The translations under genes were made by a program, and so were the position numbers. Of a stretch of DNA of 64,000 nt, positions 1-9,429 are shown one piece after another. The stretch is from NCBI GenBank assembly GCA_019918135.1, contig WBZZ01006872.1:21001-85000 (forward strand), in the 5' to 3' direction. Every line of letters starts with the position of its first letter. Within the stretch, counting starts at the first letter, position 1. The notes below the pieces were generated by a model that saw only the letters and a list, made by a program, of their open reading frames with translations, ran no database searches and was not told the origin of the DNA. The DNA comes from Paulinella micropora. Lineage: Eukaryota > Cercozoa > Imbricatea > Euglyphida > Paulinellidae.

Positions 1-2012
1 CCCAGGGCCCGGATCTCGGCAACCAGGCGGTCGCTGCCGTCCTGCAGCCCGTCCACGAGCCGCTGCGCGTCCTGCAGGCTGCCGTCCAGGGCGCCGAACC
101 GGGCCTCCAGCTGCTGCGTCAGGCTGTTGAAGTTCTGCCGGATGTCCTGGGCGTCCGTCTCTAGGTTGGACAGGCGCGTCCCCAGGTCGCCGAGCGCCGC
201 GCTCCTGACCTGGCCCAGCCACCCCTCGACGCTGGTCGTCAGGTTCAGGGTCTGCAGCTGCCCTTCCGCCAGCAGCCGCTGCCGCTCCGCGATCGCCCCC
301 AGCCCGGTGCCGTTCTTGCGCATGTCCAGCACCTCGGTCAAGAACTGCTCCAGCGCGTCCGCGTTCGCGGCCACGTCCAGGGCGGACCGGGCCACCGTCA
401 GGCGCAGGCTCTCGGCCCCGTCCACCTCGACGAGGCTCGGCTTGCAGAAGTAGTCGTACTGGCGCGCGTTGGCGGTGCCCCCGGTCCCGACCTTGTACAC
501 CTGCTTCGTGACCAGGGCCCGGCTGAAGCTGGGCAGCGGCACTGTCGTGCCGGGCTGGCCTCGCACGGTACAGTTGGCCCCGGCCGCAAACTCCAGCGTC
601 GTGCCGCCCGCCCCGCCGCTCGGCCGGTAGCAGCGGTTGAAGGCCGCGGCCCACGCGGTCGGGTCGGTCGAGTTGGGCCAGAACTCCCGCCCTTGGCCGT
701 CGCGGTACGCGCACACGGCCAGCGCCGCCGCGCAGTCCAGCTGCGGCCCGCCGCTGTCGTCGGTCAGCGCCTCGAGCGTCTGGAGCTGGCGGACCGCGTA
801 CTGCAGCGCGCTCGACAGCTCGAGCAGGCAGGGGTTGCCGCCCAGGTTCTTCATGAAGTCGGAGTCACACCTGTCCTCGCTCACGGCGGGCTCCTGCCGG
901 AGGGCGGCGCGCAACGAGGCGAAGTCCAGCAGCGGCACGCAGTAGCTGAGGCAGCGGTTGCGCACGCAGCCCTGCAGCTGGCCATGCGTGCGCAGGCGGC
1001 CCCACGTCGAGCCGTTGCGCTGGTCCAGGCGCTCCCAGGGGTTCAGGGGGCACACCTTGAGCCCCTCGTCGCTGGACTCGGCGCAGGGGCACTCCCGGCC
1101 GGCCAGCAACCCCACGGCCGACGGGTCGCCGGCGGACCGGAACCAGAACTGCGCGCTCACCAGCATCTGCTCGGCGCTGCAGAAGTAGCGCCGGAACGTG
1201 GCCAGCTCGCCCTCGCCCCGCGCCTCCGCCTTGACCCAGACCCCGCCGTCGTCGTCCAGCAGCAGCCACAGGCTGTCCAGCAGCGCCCGGCGCAGCGCGG
1301 CGGCCCGGTCGCCGGACCCGGCGCACCTGGCCGCCACGGCCCGGGCCGCGTCGCCGTCGGCGGCCAGGCCGCAGTACAGGTCCTTCTCGCTCAGTTCCGT
1401 GCAGTTGCTCCAGCGCCAGGACTCGGTCCAGCCCTGCGCGTCGATCTGCGCCGGCACGCACTCGTACGTGTGTTGTTCGTCCCGGGTGTCGTTCGTGCCC
1501 GGCACGAACTTGCAGCGGTTGTCGCTCGCAAAGGAGCGCGGGTACATGGACGCCGGGCCCGGGACGGCGCTGTCGGGCCCGCGGCAGGCGGCGCTCTCGG
1601 CGCTGGCGTTGTACGGGCCGCCGCCGAGCGGGCGGCAGGGCGGGTCCCACTGCCACTGCGTCGGGTAGCCGCGCTCCGCCCGCGTGGCCTGGTGCTTGGC
1701 GCTGGTCCGGTCGATCGTGTCCGAGTCGTCGCGCGTCGGGTAGCCGGGCAGCCGGGGGGCCAGCCCCACGTCCTGCAGCCAGCGGTGCATGGCGTCGGCG
1801 CTGCCGACGGCCGCGAGCCGCCCGGCCGGCGGCCGGTCGCCCGGCGCGCTGCGGTCGCCGCCGAAAGTGACGCGGTCCAGCTCCAGCAGCCAGGCCGGCG
1901 GGGCGCGGTGTGCCAGCGTGTCTGCCCAGTGCTGGGCCTGCGCGCTGGCGCAGGCCTGGCGCCCGTCGAGCGGCGACCAGGCCACGAGCTGCCGCGTCAG
2001 GTCGTCGGCCAT
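1..2012 (-). CDS. Partial Cys-rich, coiled-coil glycoprotein-like protein (runs off window)
   Basis: I checked this frame codon by codon from an ATG at 2012-2010 and found no stop down to base 3, giving at least 670 residues with the C-terminus outside the window. The ATG directly abuts the TAG of the upstream membrane-protein gene, which suggests co-transcription. The first ~430 residues are rich in Cys and contain several N-glycosylation sequons (NDT, NCT, NGS, NST). The visible C-terminal part is a Leu/Gln/Asp-rich, coiled-coil-like segment. This pattern suggests a secreted or virion surface protein, but I recognise no family. The very high GC matches its neighbours. Confident as an ORF, no function claimed. 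Confidence 0.7.
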   Translation of the reverse strand, partial: MADDLTRQLVAWSPLDGRQACASAQAQHWADTLAHRAPPAWLLELDRVTFGGDRSAPGDRPPAGRLAAVGSADAMHRWLQDVGLAPRLPGYPTRDDSDTIDRTSAKHQATRAERGYPTQWQWDPPCRPLGGGPYNASAESAACRGPDSAVPGPASMYPRSFASDNRCKFVPGTNDTRDEQHTYECVPAQIDAQGWTESWRWSNCTELSEKDLYCGLAADGDAARAVAARCAGSGDRAAALRRALLDSLWLLLDDDGGVWVKAEARGEGELATFRRYFCSAEQMLVSAQFWFRSAGDPSAVGLLAGRECPCAESSDEGLKVCPLNPWERLDQRNGSTWGRLRTHGQLQGCVRNRCLSYCVPLLDFASLRAALRQEPAVSEDRCDSDFMKNLGGNPCLLELSSALQYAVRQLQTLEALTDDSGGPQLDCAAALAVCAYRDGQGREFWPNSTDPTAWAAAFNRCYRPSGGAGGTTLEFAAGANCTVRGQPGTTVPLPSFSRALVTKQVYKVGTGGTANARQYDYFCKPSLVEVDGAESLRLTVARSALDVAANADALEQFLTEVLDMRKNGTGLGAIAERQRLLAEGQLQTLNLTTSVEGWLGQVRSAALGDLGTRLSNLETDAQDIRQNFNSLTQQLEARFGALDGSLQDAQRLVDGLQDGSDRLVAEIRAL

Positions 2013-3126
2013 CTACTCGTCCCACAGGTCCGCGGTCTCGTCGGTGTCGGCGCCCAGGTCCAGCTTGCGCCGGTCCCGGCGCTTGCTCACGGCGAGCACG
2101 ATTTGCATGATGCCGTACGCGAGCCCCGTGACCGGCGCGCCCAGCACCGCCACGCCCCCGGCCAGGCCCCCGTAACAGTACGGGCTGTTGTTGACGTTGC
2201 GGATGTGCTGGGTCAGGCGGCTGGAACTGGCGCCGGCCGCCTGTACGCGCGTGGCAAAGTACGTGGCCGTGCGCAGCCTGGCCTGCGCTTGGTGCAGGGC
2301 CAGGGCCTTGGCCTGGTACTGGGCGGGCGGCACGAAGCCCGACGTGTCCTGGCTGCACAGCAGCGGCGCCAGGCAGGCGTACGAGTGGTTGAGCTCGTGC
2401 GACCACAGCTCGAGCAACACTGCCTGCTTTTGCAAGCTGTCGCCGACGTCGGCCGCCGTACACGCTGGCGTACGCTAGCCGGGCTTCGGCCAGCTGCTGC
2501 ATGGTGTAGTGCCTGGCGCCCGCGCCGGCCAGCGCGCAGCCGCCGCACACGGGCAGGCTGACGTGCATGAACGCGCCCGCGGGGGCCGGCACGACCTCCT
2601 GCTGCAGGCGGCGGCGCGCGCCCGCGGTGCCGTTGTCCAGCAGGTCCGCGGGCCACACGCCGCGGTCCTGCGCAAACAGGGCCTGCGCCACGAAGCCCGC
2701 GCGGGCCTGGCGTGTGTTGCCGTACACGGGCTCGAACTCGGGCTCGAAGTCGTCGCGCAGCATCTCGTTGTCCAGCTCGCCCTCGCACGTGCCGTGCTCG
2801 TGCAGCCGCAGCTGCAGGGGCAGGTACTCTGTCACCTCGGCGTCCGTCTCGTACGTCACGCCCAGGCACGACGCCCACACCGGCACGCGGCGGCCGCTGC
2901 TGAGGTTCAGCAACAGGCGCACGCGGTCGGCGCCGCCAAAGGGCTGCTGGCACGCGTCAAAGTCCAGGGTCAGCTGGTGCTCCGGCACCGCGCCGGCCAG
3001 CGACGCCGCGCCGTCGCGCTGCACGCGGTCCACGACGGTGCTGCGGAGCCTGGCCCCGAGCGCCGCGCCGGCCCACAAAACCCAGCGCCACGCCGTTGGC
3101 CACGCCCGCGACGAACGACCAGCCAT
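2013..3126 (-). pseudogene. Membrane protein split by a frameshift
   Basis: The N-terminal part starts at ATG 3126 with a hydrophobic stretch at about residues 8-25 (signal anchor or signal peptide). It continues as a Cys-containing ectodomain to about position 2450, where the frame changes by one base. The C-terminal part (2435-2013 and a little upstream) has a Gly/Ala/Val-rich transmembrane segment followed by a basic stop-transfer cluster (SKRRDRRK) and an acidic tail ending LWDE. The halves make sense as one single-pass protein of about 370 residues. The shift may be a real lesion or an assembly indel. The topology resembles virion membrane proteins of large DNA viruses; that is inference only. 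It is followed without a gap by the Cys-rich gene on the same strand. Confidence 0.55.
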
Positions 3127-3181
3127 GCTCAAGGAACAGAGGGGGGGGGGATGTGATGTTGCTTTTGGCCACGTACCCCAT

Positions 3182-3295
3182 GGGAGTGATGAGCAGGCAG
3201 GAGGAAAGGGAGGGAGAGAGAGGGAGGGGGGCACCCTTTTTCTCCGCTCCCTCTCCTTTCTCTCCTCCCCTTCTTCCTGCCTGCTCATCACTCCC
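3182..3295. repeat. Perfect 21-bp inverted repeat in a divergent intergenic region
   Basis: Bases 3182-3202 and 3275-3295 are exact reverse complements (core GAGCAGGCAGGA), separated by a purine-rich then pyrimidine-rich stretch that could extend the stem. It lies between the membrane protein (minus) and the nicotinamidase-like gene (plus), next to a 16-base C run near 3337-3352. A regulatory hairpin or cruciform is possible; nothing in the sequence proves a role. Confidence 0.7.
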
Positions 3296-3389
3296 TTTTC
3301 AGTGCGCTAGTCTTGACATAAAAAGAACTAGCGGTTCCCCCCCCCCCCCCCCCATTCCCGACGAGCCAACCTCCTCCTCTTATACTGCC

Positions 3390-5705
3390 ATGCAGTCCGT
3401 CGCGACCAAGGCACCACGCGAATTCCCCCCTGGCTGGGCGGCGGTGGTCGTGGACATGCAGAACGACTTTGGCCACACAAAGGGGGTACTCACATTGGCA
3501 GGCAAGGATAAACCCCACGCCCTGGACCTTTGCATCCAGGAGATCCACCAGCTGATCAAACTGCGGGGCTGGGACCTGGTGGTCTTTACGAGGGATATGC
3601 ACCCGGCGGCCGAGTTATGCAAACATAAACATCATAATCCGCCTAAAGTAAAGCACGCAGCACACATCTCCTTCCGGAGCTCCTCGTATCACTCTGAAGA
3701 AGGCGATGATGTTGCCAACAAGGCATTAGCTCTTCGCACAAGCGATCACATAGAACAGTATGCATTGCTCAAGACCGAACCGTTCGACTCGTGCACTTAT
3801 AACTTGTGCGGTGGGCGCCCCATCAAGCAGACGTTATACCCCGACCACTGCGTCATGGGTGCGTGGGGATCCGACTTGATCACGCCACTGCATGACTTGG
3901 CACCGACGTTTTTGGCGAGGGAGCGGAAGCAAACGCCGCTAGCAAACCAGGCGTATCTCGAGCAAACTGCAAGCGAGCGTGTTACTCGGTACCTCCCCGT
4001 CGGCGCACCGCAGAATCCCACCATATTTTTTGACAAGGGTATGGACCGCTTCTTAGACTCCAATTCCGCCATCTTTATGAACGACGACAAGACCGAAGTC
4101 ACCAACGCTAACCCTAGAATCGGTGCCCCGCTCGCTAACGTGAGTCTGACCCAAATCCTGCGCGCGAACGGGATCCGGAACGTGGTGGTCGCCGGTGTAG
4201 CGGCTGATATTTGCGTAAAGCAGACGTGCCTCCACCTGGGTCGCCAGGGATTCACTGCCTGGGTTGTGAGTAGTACCACGCGGCTCGCTACGCAATTTAG
4301 CCTCGCTGAGACAGGCGCAGACTGGCTCTTACCGTACGTACGGGACCTAACGCGATCGACATGGCCACAGACTGTCGCGCCCGCCAGGTCCCTGCCGGAT
4401 TCGGTCTCGGCGGCCGCGCGACAGCTCTATGCCAACATTGCTTTCCTGCTAAGCGGTAACGAGGACGTTACTAAGGTGCTCATCCGACGAGCGACGCTGG
4501 CCCAACAAGAGAGAGCACAACAACGCAAGCCCGCCGTGGATTCTTACTGGCTTTCGAAGACCTGGGATCCGCCGGTGGGGGGTTACCTGTTTGGGAAGGG
4601 CGCGAGGCTGGCCGACCAGGATTATCAAAATTTGGGCCCGCGATATGCCTGCCTCTCGTTTGAGTGCCGACAGCCCTATAAAACGGAGGAACTGAAGCCC
4701 TTTGATGAGGCGCGTCCTCGATTCGCTAGGGTGGTGAATACGCAGTGGCCCAGCTCCACAATCGTTGGCTCGCAATATGAAACCCCGGTGACAGCCCCAG
4801 CTCAATGCGTTATGGCGGTAGCGGACTTGTACATGCCGTTCACTTGTTCCATGGGCCCGAACCTCATCCTCTATTTCCCCGCCGACAACGCCGCAAAAAG
4901 TAATCCACACGGAGTGCACCGGATCAATGTCTTCGACGTACTGCCGGAGGTAGAGCAGTACGCACTACGCCCAAAGTCACCATGGAGTGCAAGAGTTGAA
5001 TGCCTCAAGAGAGCGCAGAGGTTACTGCAGGCCAAGGTTGACTTTATGACCAGTCACGCTCTCGTCATCGCAGACTTGCTACTGAAGAACATGGAGCATT
5101 ACCTCGAGGAGTTTCCTCTCTGGTACAACGAGCAGGGCCAGGCACAGCCGGTAGAAGAGCCGAAGAAAAAGGACATGATCCATGATGCACGTAATGGCAC
5201 GACCAAGCTTGCTCACTTCTGGCTGACGCTGACCGTGCGCAAAATCTCAAATCCAGCTAAGGAACTCTTGCTATGTTCGACAGACTGCAAGGACTATTAT
5301 ACTGTGCACGACTGCCTCTTGAAGGTATACACGCGCGCCTCCGAGAATTGGGAAAAGAAACGTGCGGTTACACAGAGACAAGCTTTGCAAAATCTGGGGT
5401 GGGACTGGCAGCTCTTTTTCCAGACCTACGTGGACTCCAGGCAGAGCGCGGATGACAAAGAGGCGGGGCCGCAATTCTCTATCTGCTCTCCGCATGCACA
5501 GTGCTTCCTGTACCCGACGTCGGACAAGGCGTTTGAGGGCGACCAGGAGTTTCAGCAGGCGTACGAGAGAGTCGTAACGCGCATGCAAGAATTTCTCAAG
5601 GCGTACGGATCCCAAGATGCATCGCAGCCTAAAGCGTTCGTGGACGCCCTGGCGTGCCTACACATGTGTGACCAAGAGCTGGGGAGACGTTCGTATGGCT
5701 ACTAG
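3390..5705 (+). CDS. Nicotinamidase/isochorismatase-family protein with long C-terminal extension
   Basis: The chosen start is ATG 3390; the frame is open further upstream but runs through homopolymers. The product is 771 residues. Residues 1 to about 310 carry cysteine-hydrolase landmarks in order: VVVDMQNDF (catalytic Asp ~22), TRDMHP (~70, metal site), PDHCV (~152), FFDKG (catalytic Lys ~215) and GVAADICVKQTC (nucleophile Cys ~275). Nicotinamidases convert nicotinamide to nicotinate in NAD salvage; typical enzymes have about 200 residues. The remaining ~460 residues match nothing I know. The stop is TAG. GC is clearly lower and codon use more even than in the genes on both sides, suggesting a separate origin. 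An isochorismatase-like hydrolase with another substrate is the main alternative. Confidence 0.75.
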   Translation: MQSVATKAPREFPPGWAAVVVDMQNDFGHTKGVLTLAGKDKPHALDLCIQEIHQLIKLRGWDLVVFTRDMHPAAELCKHKHHNPPKVKHAAHISFRSSSYHSEEGDDVANKALALRTSDHIEQYALLKTEPFDSCTYNLCGGRPIKQTLYPDHCVMGAWGSDLITPLHDLAPTFLARERKQTPLANQAYLEQTASERVTRYLPVGAPQNPTIFFDKGMDRFLDSNSAIFMNDDKTEVTNANPRIGAPLANVSLTQILRANGIRNVVVAGVAADICVKQTCLHLGRQGFTAWVVSSTTRLATQFSLAETGADWLLPYVRDLTRSTWPQTVAPARSLPDSVSAAARQLYANIAFLLSGNEDVTKVLIRRATLAQQERAQQRKPAVDSYWLSKTWDPPVGGYLFGKGARLADQDYQNLGPRYACLSFECRQPYKTEELKPFDEARPRFARVVNTQWPSSTIVGSQYETPVTAPAQCVMAVADLYMPFTCSMGPNLILYFPADNAAKSNPHGVHRINVFDVLPEVEQYALRPKSPWSARVECLKRAQRLLQAKVDFMTSHALVIADLLLKNMEHYLEEFPLWYNEQGQAQPVEEPKKKDMIHDARNGTTKLAHFWLTLTVRKISNPAKELLLCSTDCKDYYTVHDCLLKVYTRASENWEKKRAVTQRQALQNLGWDWQLFFQTYVDSRQSADDKEAGPQFSICSPHAQCFLYPTSDKAFEGDQEFQQAYERVVTRMQEFLKAYGSQDASQPKAFVDALACLHMCDQELGRRSYGY

Positions 5706-6413
5706 CAGCGCAAGGGGGGGAGGGAAGAAGGGAGAGAGAAAAACAATCCCCCCCCCTTGCGGGGGGCGAGCCGCTGGTGTCTTTCGGCCCAAGCCAAAAA
5801 ACAGCCCGGCTGCCAGCGCCCCCCCCCCCCCCTGCGAGCGGTCCGGCGGAGGCCTTGCGCTGGTTACTGGCCACTCCCGAAAAGAGCGGGCCAGGCCCGT
5901 CGGCGCCGGCCAGGAGGCAGCATATTTCCTCTCCCTGACCGTGCGCGGCAGTGCCGAGAAAACAAGAAGGACTGCCAGCAGAAGAAGCACAGGTACCAAG
6001 ACATAGCGTAGGAGTTAGCCAGCGGCCACGACAGCAGATGGAAATAGGCAGGATTTTTGCGCACACTGTTTTTCTAGCAGGTAGCACTTTCTTTGCGTAT
6101 TAAAGACCGTCATCTTAGAATGGCTAGGGTAGGTTAGGCAAGTGCCCTTGGCAAAGAAGAGGAAGAAAGTGGGAACGGGGGCCAAAGGGAATTCGGACAT
6201 GGACTGTGGCGAGGCGCCTTGCTCTTCGCACCCTAGCCAAGACTACCACCTCACTCTCTTCTTCTCCGGTGCCGGCTGTTCAGCGAAGAAAAAGGCCGGA
6301 TGGCTAATTCAAGGCCTGCTGCGGGAGGCTGAGGTTACCACTGAATTCTTTTAATTAGTCTCAGACTTTTTGCCCTAGTTTCCTGGGCGTGCTCTCTAGC
6401 AGCCCCACTTCCT
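5706..6413. other. Intergenic region between convergent genes
   Basis: About 700 bases between the stops of the nicotinamidase-like gene (plus) and the SNF2-like gene (minus). It has several G and C runs up to about 5850, then a less GC-rich part. A 70-codon plus ORF (6142-6354) starts with the basic string PLAKKRKKV, but nothing else supports it as a gene. Confidence 0.5.
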
Positions 6414-8691
6414 CTAGAACAGAAGTTCCTGCAACGCTCGCTGCGCAGCGGCGGACAGCGAGCCCCTGGCCACCGCTCGTTGCTGGCGCGCGGCCTCTTC
6501 CTCTGCGTCCTGTTGGCGTTGCTGCTCCAGGCGCCGGCGCTCTGCTTCCTGCTGGCGTTGCTGTGCCAGGCGCTGACGCTCTGCCTCCAGCCGTGCCGCC
6601 TCCAGCCGTGCCGCTCGCAGTCTCTCGGCTTCCAGCAGTGTCGCTCGCAGCCGCTCGGCCTCCTCCAGCCGCTCCGCCGCCTCCCGGGCTGTTTCGTGCG
6701 GGGGGTCTGCGGCGGGGACGGCGGCCTCTAGGCGCCTCTTCTTGTGCACGGGGGAAGCCTTCTCCAGGGGAGGGGGTGACGTAGGGGGCACGGCCGCCGG
6801 AGGTGTTGCCGGAGGTGTTGCCGGAGGCGCGGCCGCAGCTTTGTCCAGCATCTCTTCTGGCGTGTACCTGGCGGCCAGCTCGGCCTCGACGCGTTCCTGG
6901 CCCAGTGTCGTCACTGCCACCCGGCGGGCCTTGGCACAGTGGTCCCTGCGCATGGCCGTGTCCTGGCTGTCGAGCCTGGCGTACACGAGGTAGTAGACCG
7001 GCACTTGGCGGGGCTCGGCGCCCGTGCCCCTGCCGCCTAGGCGCTGCACTCGGCCGACCACTTGGGAGTCCTGTGCGTACGTGTAGCCTGGCTCCAGCAC
7101 CAGCAGGCCGTCGGCATACGTCAGGTTGAGCCCTACCCCGCCCGCCTTCTTGGATAAGAGCAGCAGCACGAGCCCGGGAGGAGGGGCCGGCGCCCAGAAC
7201 AGGGCCTCGGCGCTAGCTCTGGCCTGCTTAGGGGTGTCGCCGCTGAAGTGCAGGACTCGCCAGGAGGGGGGCTGTGGCACGGGCTCCATCTGCTGGCGCA
7301 GTCGCAGGTACGCCTCCAGTTCGGCCAGCACCCGCACCCACTCGCTCGTCGCGACCCAGCGGCCGGTCTGGTGCGTCTGGCCCCAGCGCCGCAGTGTCTG
7401 GTACACAAACTCGAACTTGGCCAAGAGCACCGGGGGAGGCAGCTCCGTCGGGGCGGGGTCCCCCGGCCAGGCCCGCTGAGCGCCGAGTTGCCGCAGGGGA
7501 TTCTTGAGCTCTGCCTGGCTCAGGGCTGGCGGCCAGGTCTCGGCGTCGTCTTCGCCGCCTGCCCGCCGAACGAGCTTGCGGCTGAGGACCTCGAGTGGTA
7601 GCCCCGGGCTCAGCCTCTTGCGCTTGCGCTGCAGCGAGTCCACGAGCCGGACGCAGGGCCCGGGCTCTTCACTGCCCCAGGGCACCAGGGGATGGCTGCA
7701 CAGGCCCCGCAGCTGCGCCCGGAGCTGCCGGATGAGGCGCAGCAGCTGCGAGAGCCGCTGGCGCTGTGCGGGGCCGCGCTGGCGGCCCCTGAGCAGGGAG
7801 GCGTACTCGCGGCTCTGGAGGTTGAGGCTGGCGGTGACGCGGTCGTACTTGGCGTGTGCGTGCCTGGGCCAGCCGTGCGCGGAGAGGTACTGGACCTGGT
7901 GGGTCAGCCGTGGCATCGACTGGCGGATGTGCGGCGTGTCCTCGGCCTGCACCTCGATACAGCGTGGCTGGATCAGGTCTTGCATGGCTGAGCGCAGGTC
8001 GGCTTCCTGGACGTCATCATCGCTTCTGTGCACCTGGCCGGTCAAGAGGAACCAGGCCGACACCATTTCACGCACCCGGGCCTCGAACGGGGTGCCTGAC
8101 AACAGCAGCGTGAAGCGGCGGCCGCCTAGCAAGGGGTTGGCGGCGCCAAAGACTTCGGCGTACCGGGGTAGCTCGCCAACCTCGTTCGGGACCGCGTTCT
8201 TGAAGTGGTGGCTCTCGTCCACGACCAGGACCTGGAACAGGTCCAGGGCGCCTTGCCAGTCCGGGGACCCGAGCCGCTTCTTGAAGGTGTCGCACGTGCT
8301 GAGCACGAAGTAGCGTGGCGCTGCCCCCTGTCCTCCGGGGCGCAGGGCTCGGACCAGGTCGGCCACCCGGGCCGAGCCGTGGAAGAGCAACACCCCGGGC
8401 CGGCCGGGGTAGTCGCCCAGCCGCCGCAGCTCGGCGTGCCACGTAGGCAGCACGGCGGTCGGCACCAGGAGCAGGGCGGCGCGGAACTGTGGGTGGCACA
8501 GGAACAGCTCCCGGAGGGCGGCACAGGAACAGCTCCCGGAGGGCGGCACAGCTGGTCAGGGTCTTGCCGTAGCCCATGCCGTAGGTCACAATCGCGCCGC
8601 CCACCGTGTGCGGATCGCAGAGACGCAGGATCCGGGCCACGCCCGCAGCTTGGTGTGGGTACAGCACGCGAGGGACAGTAGTAGCGCTCAT
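6414..8691 (-). pseudogene. SNF2/SF2-type helicase, frameshifted by a 25-bp tandem duplication
   Basis: ATG is at 8691. The N-terminal frame gives a YPHQ Q-motif-like start and Walker A GMGYGKT at residues 38-44. It is then broken at the duplicated 25 bp near 8495-8544. The next frame runs to TAG at 6414 and contains the DESHH Walker B motif (LVVDESHHFKN), an LLLSGTP motif III, a KKAGGVGLNL motif V and a QVVGRVQRLGG motif VI, followed by an Ala/Glu/Arg-rich coiled-coil tail. Removing one 25-bp copy would put both parts in one frame, for roughly 750 residues. Such enzymes are ATP-driven DNA translocases; related SNF2-like ATPases are common in large DNA viruses. Confidence 0.85.
8495..8544. 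repeat. 25-bp perfect tandem duplication inside the helicase gene
   Basis: Bases 8495-8519 and 8520-8544 are identical (unit begins GGCACAGGAACAGCTC), with six more matching bases after the second copy. The 25-bp length shifts the helicase frame by one base, exactly the offset between its two open segments. Confidence 0.85.
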
Positions 8692-9429
8692 CGTCTCGGT
8701 AGCTTCGAAAGTAGCTGGATGACAGAATTCTGGGGCAGAGACGAGCGGCGCTCGGGGCGCGCCCCCCCCGCGCACGGTGGTCGCGCGCTGGCCAGCGCGC
8801 GCTGGCACGCGGGCCGGTCGCGCGCGCTGGTCGCGGGGAGTGCGCGCGTGTTGGGTCGGCAGCGACGCGCGCTGAACGGGGGGGGGGGGGGAGCAGGCCG
8901 TCCCGGCCAGCCGGCGCACGCCTGCCCGCACTCCCCTGGCCGGCGGGCGCCCGTGGGCGGCGGCACGCCTGCCCGCACGCCGCCCGGCCAGCGGGCGCAC
9001 GCCGCCCGGCCAGCGAGCGCCTGTGGGCGGCGGCACGCCTGCCCGTAGGCAGCGGCACGTGCCGGCACTCCCCTGGCAGGCGGGCGCCCGTGGGCGGCGG
9101 CACGCCTGCCCGCACGCTCCCCCCTCCCGGGGGGGGGGGCACCCCCTGCCACGGGCACTTGCGCCCGTGGGCGGCGGCACGCACCGGCTGGCGCCGACCC
9201 CCCCCCCCCCCTGTCCTCCCCTCCCCAGGGCGCGCGCGAGCGGCGCGCATGGCGGGCCCGTGGCAGCACGCGGCGGTGCGCGCTCTCTCCTGACTGTGTG
9301 CACGCGCGGGGGGGGGGGGCGGCGCGCGCCGCCTGCCTGGCCCCGGGCTGGACCACCGTGTGCTGCTCACAAACTCACTGGACCGCAGGCCAGTCAGACA
9401 AGCTAACTTTCCTACGCCCAGCCCACGAC
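8692..9429. repeat. GC-rich divergent intergenic region with degenerate minisatellite
   Basis: The region lies between the SNF2-like gene (minus) and the next plus-strand gene. From about 8930 to 9190 a unit around GTGGGCGGCGGCACGCC recurs at least four times with variable spacing and flips between related halves. Long G or C runs occur near 8879, 9130, 9200 and 9310. Several frames are open simply because GC is so high; I see no convincing gene. Promoters of both flanking genes should lie here. Confidence 0.6.

Noticed and set aside
693-2561. Long plus-strand ORF in the GC-rich block
   Set aside because: Low-complexity Arg/Ala/Gly/Val composition typical of a shadow frame; the minus-strand frames have normal protein composition, Cys pattern and membrane segments.
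8068-9370. Long minus-strand ORFs upstream of the SNF2 start
   Set aside because: Open only because the region lacks A/T; Arg/Pro/Ala low complexity over a minisatellite. Only the part from ATG 8691 is helicase.
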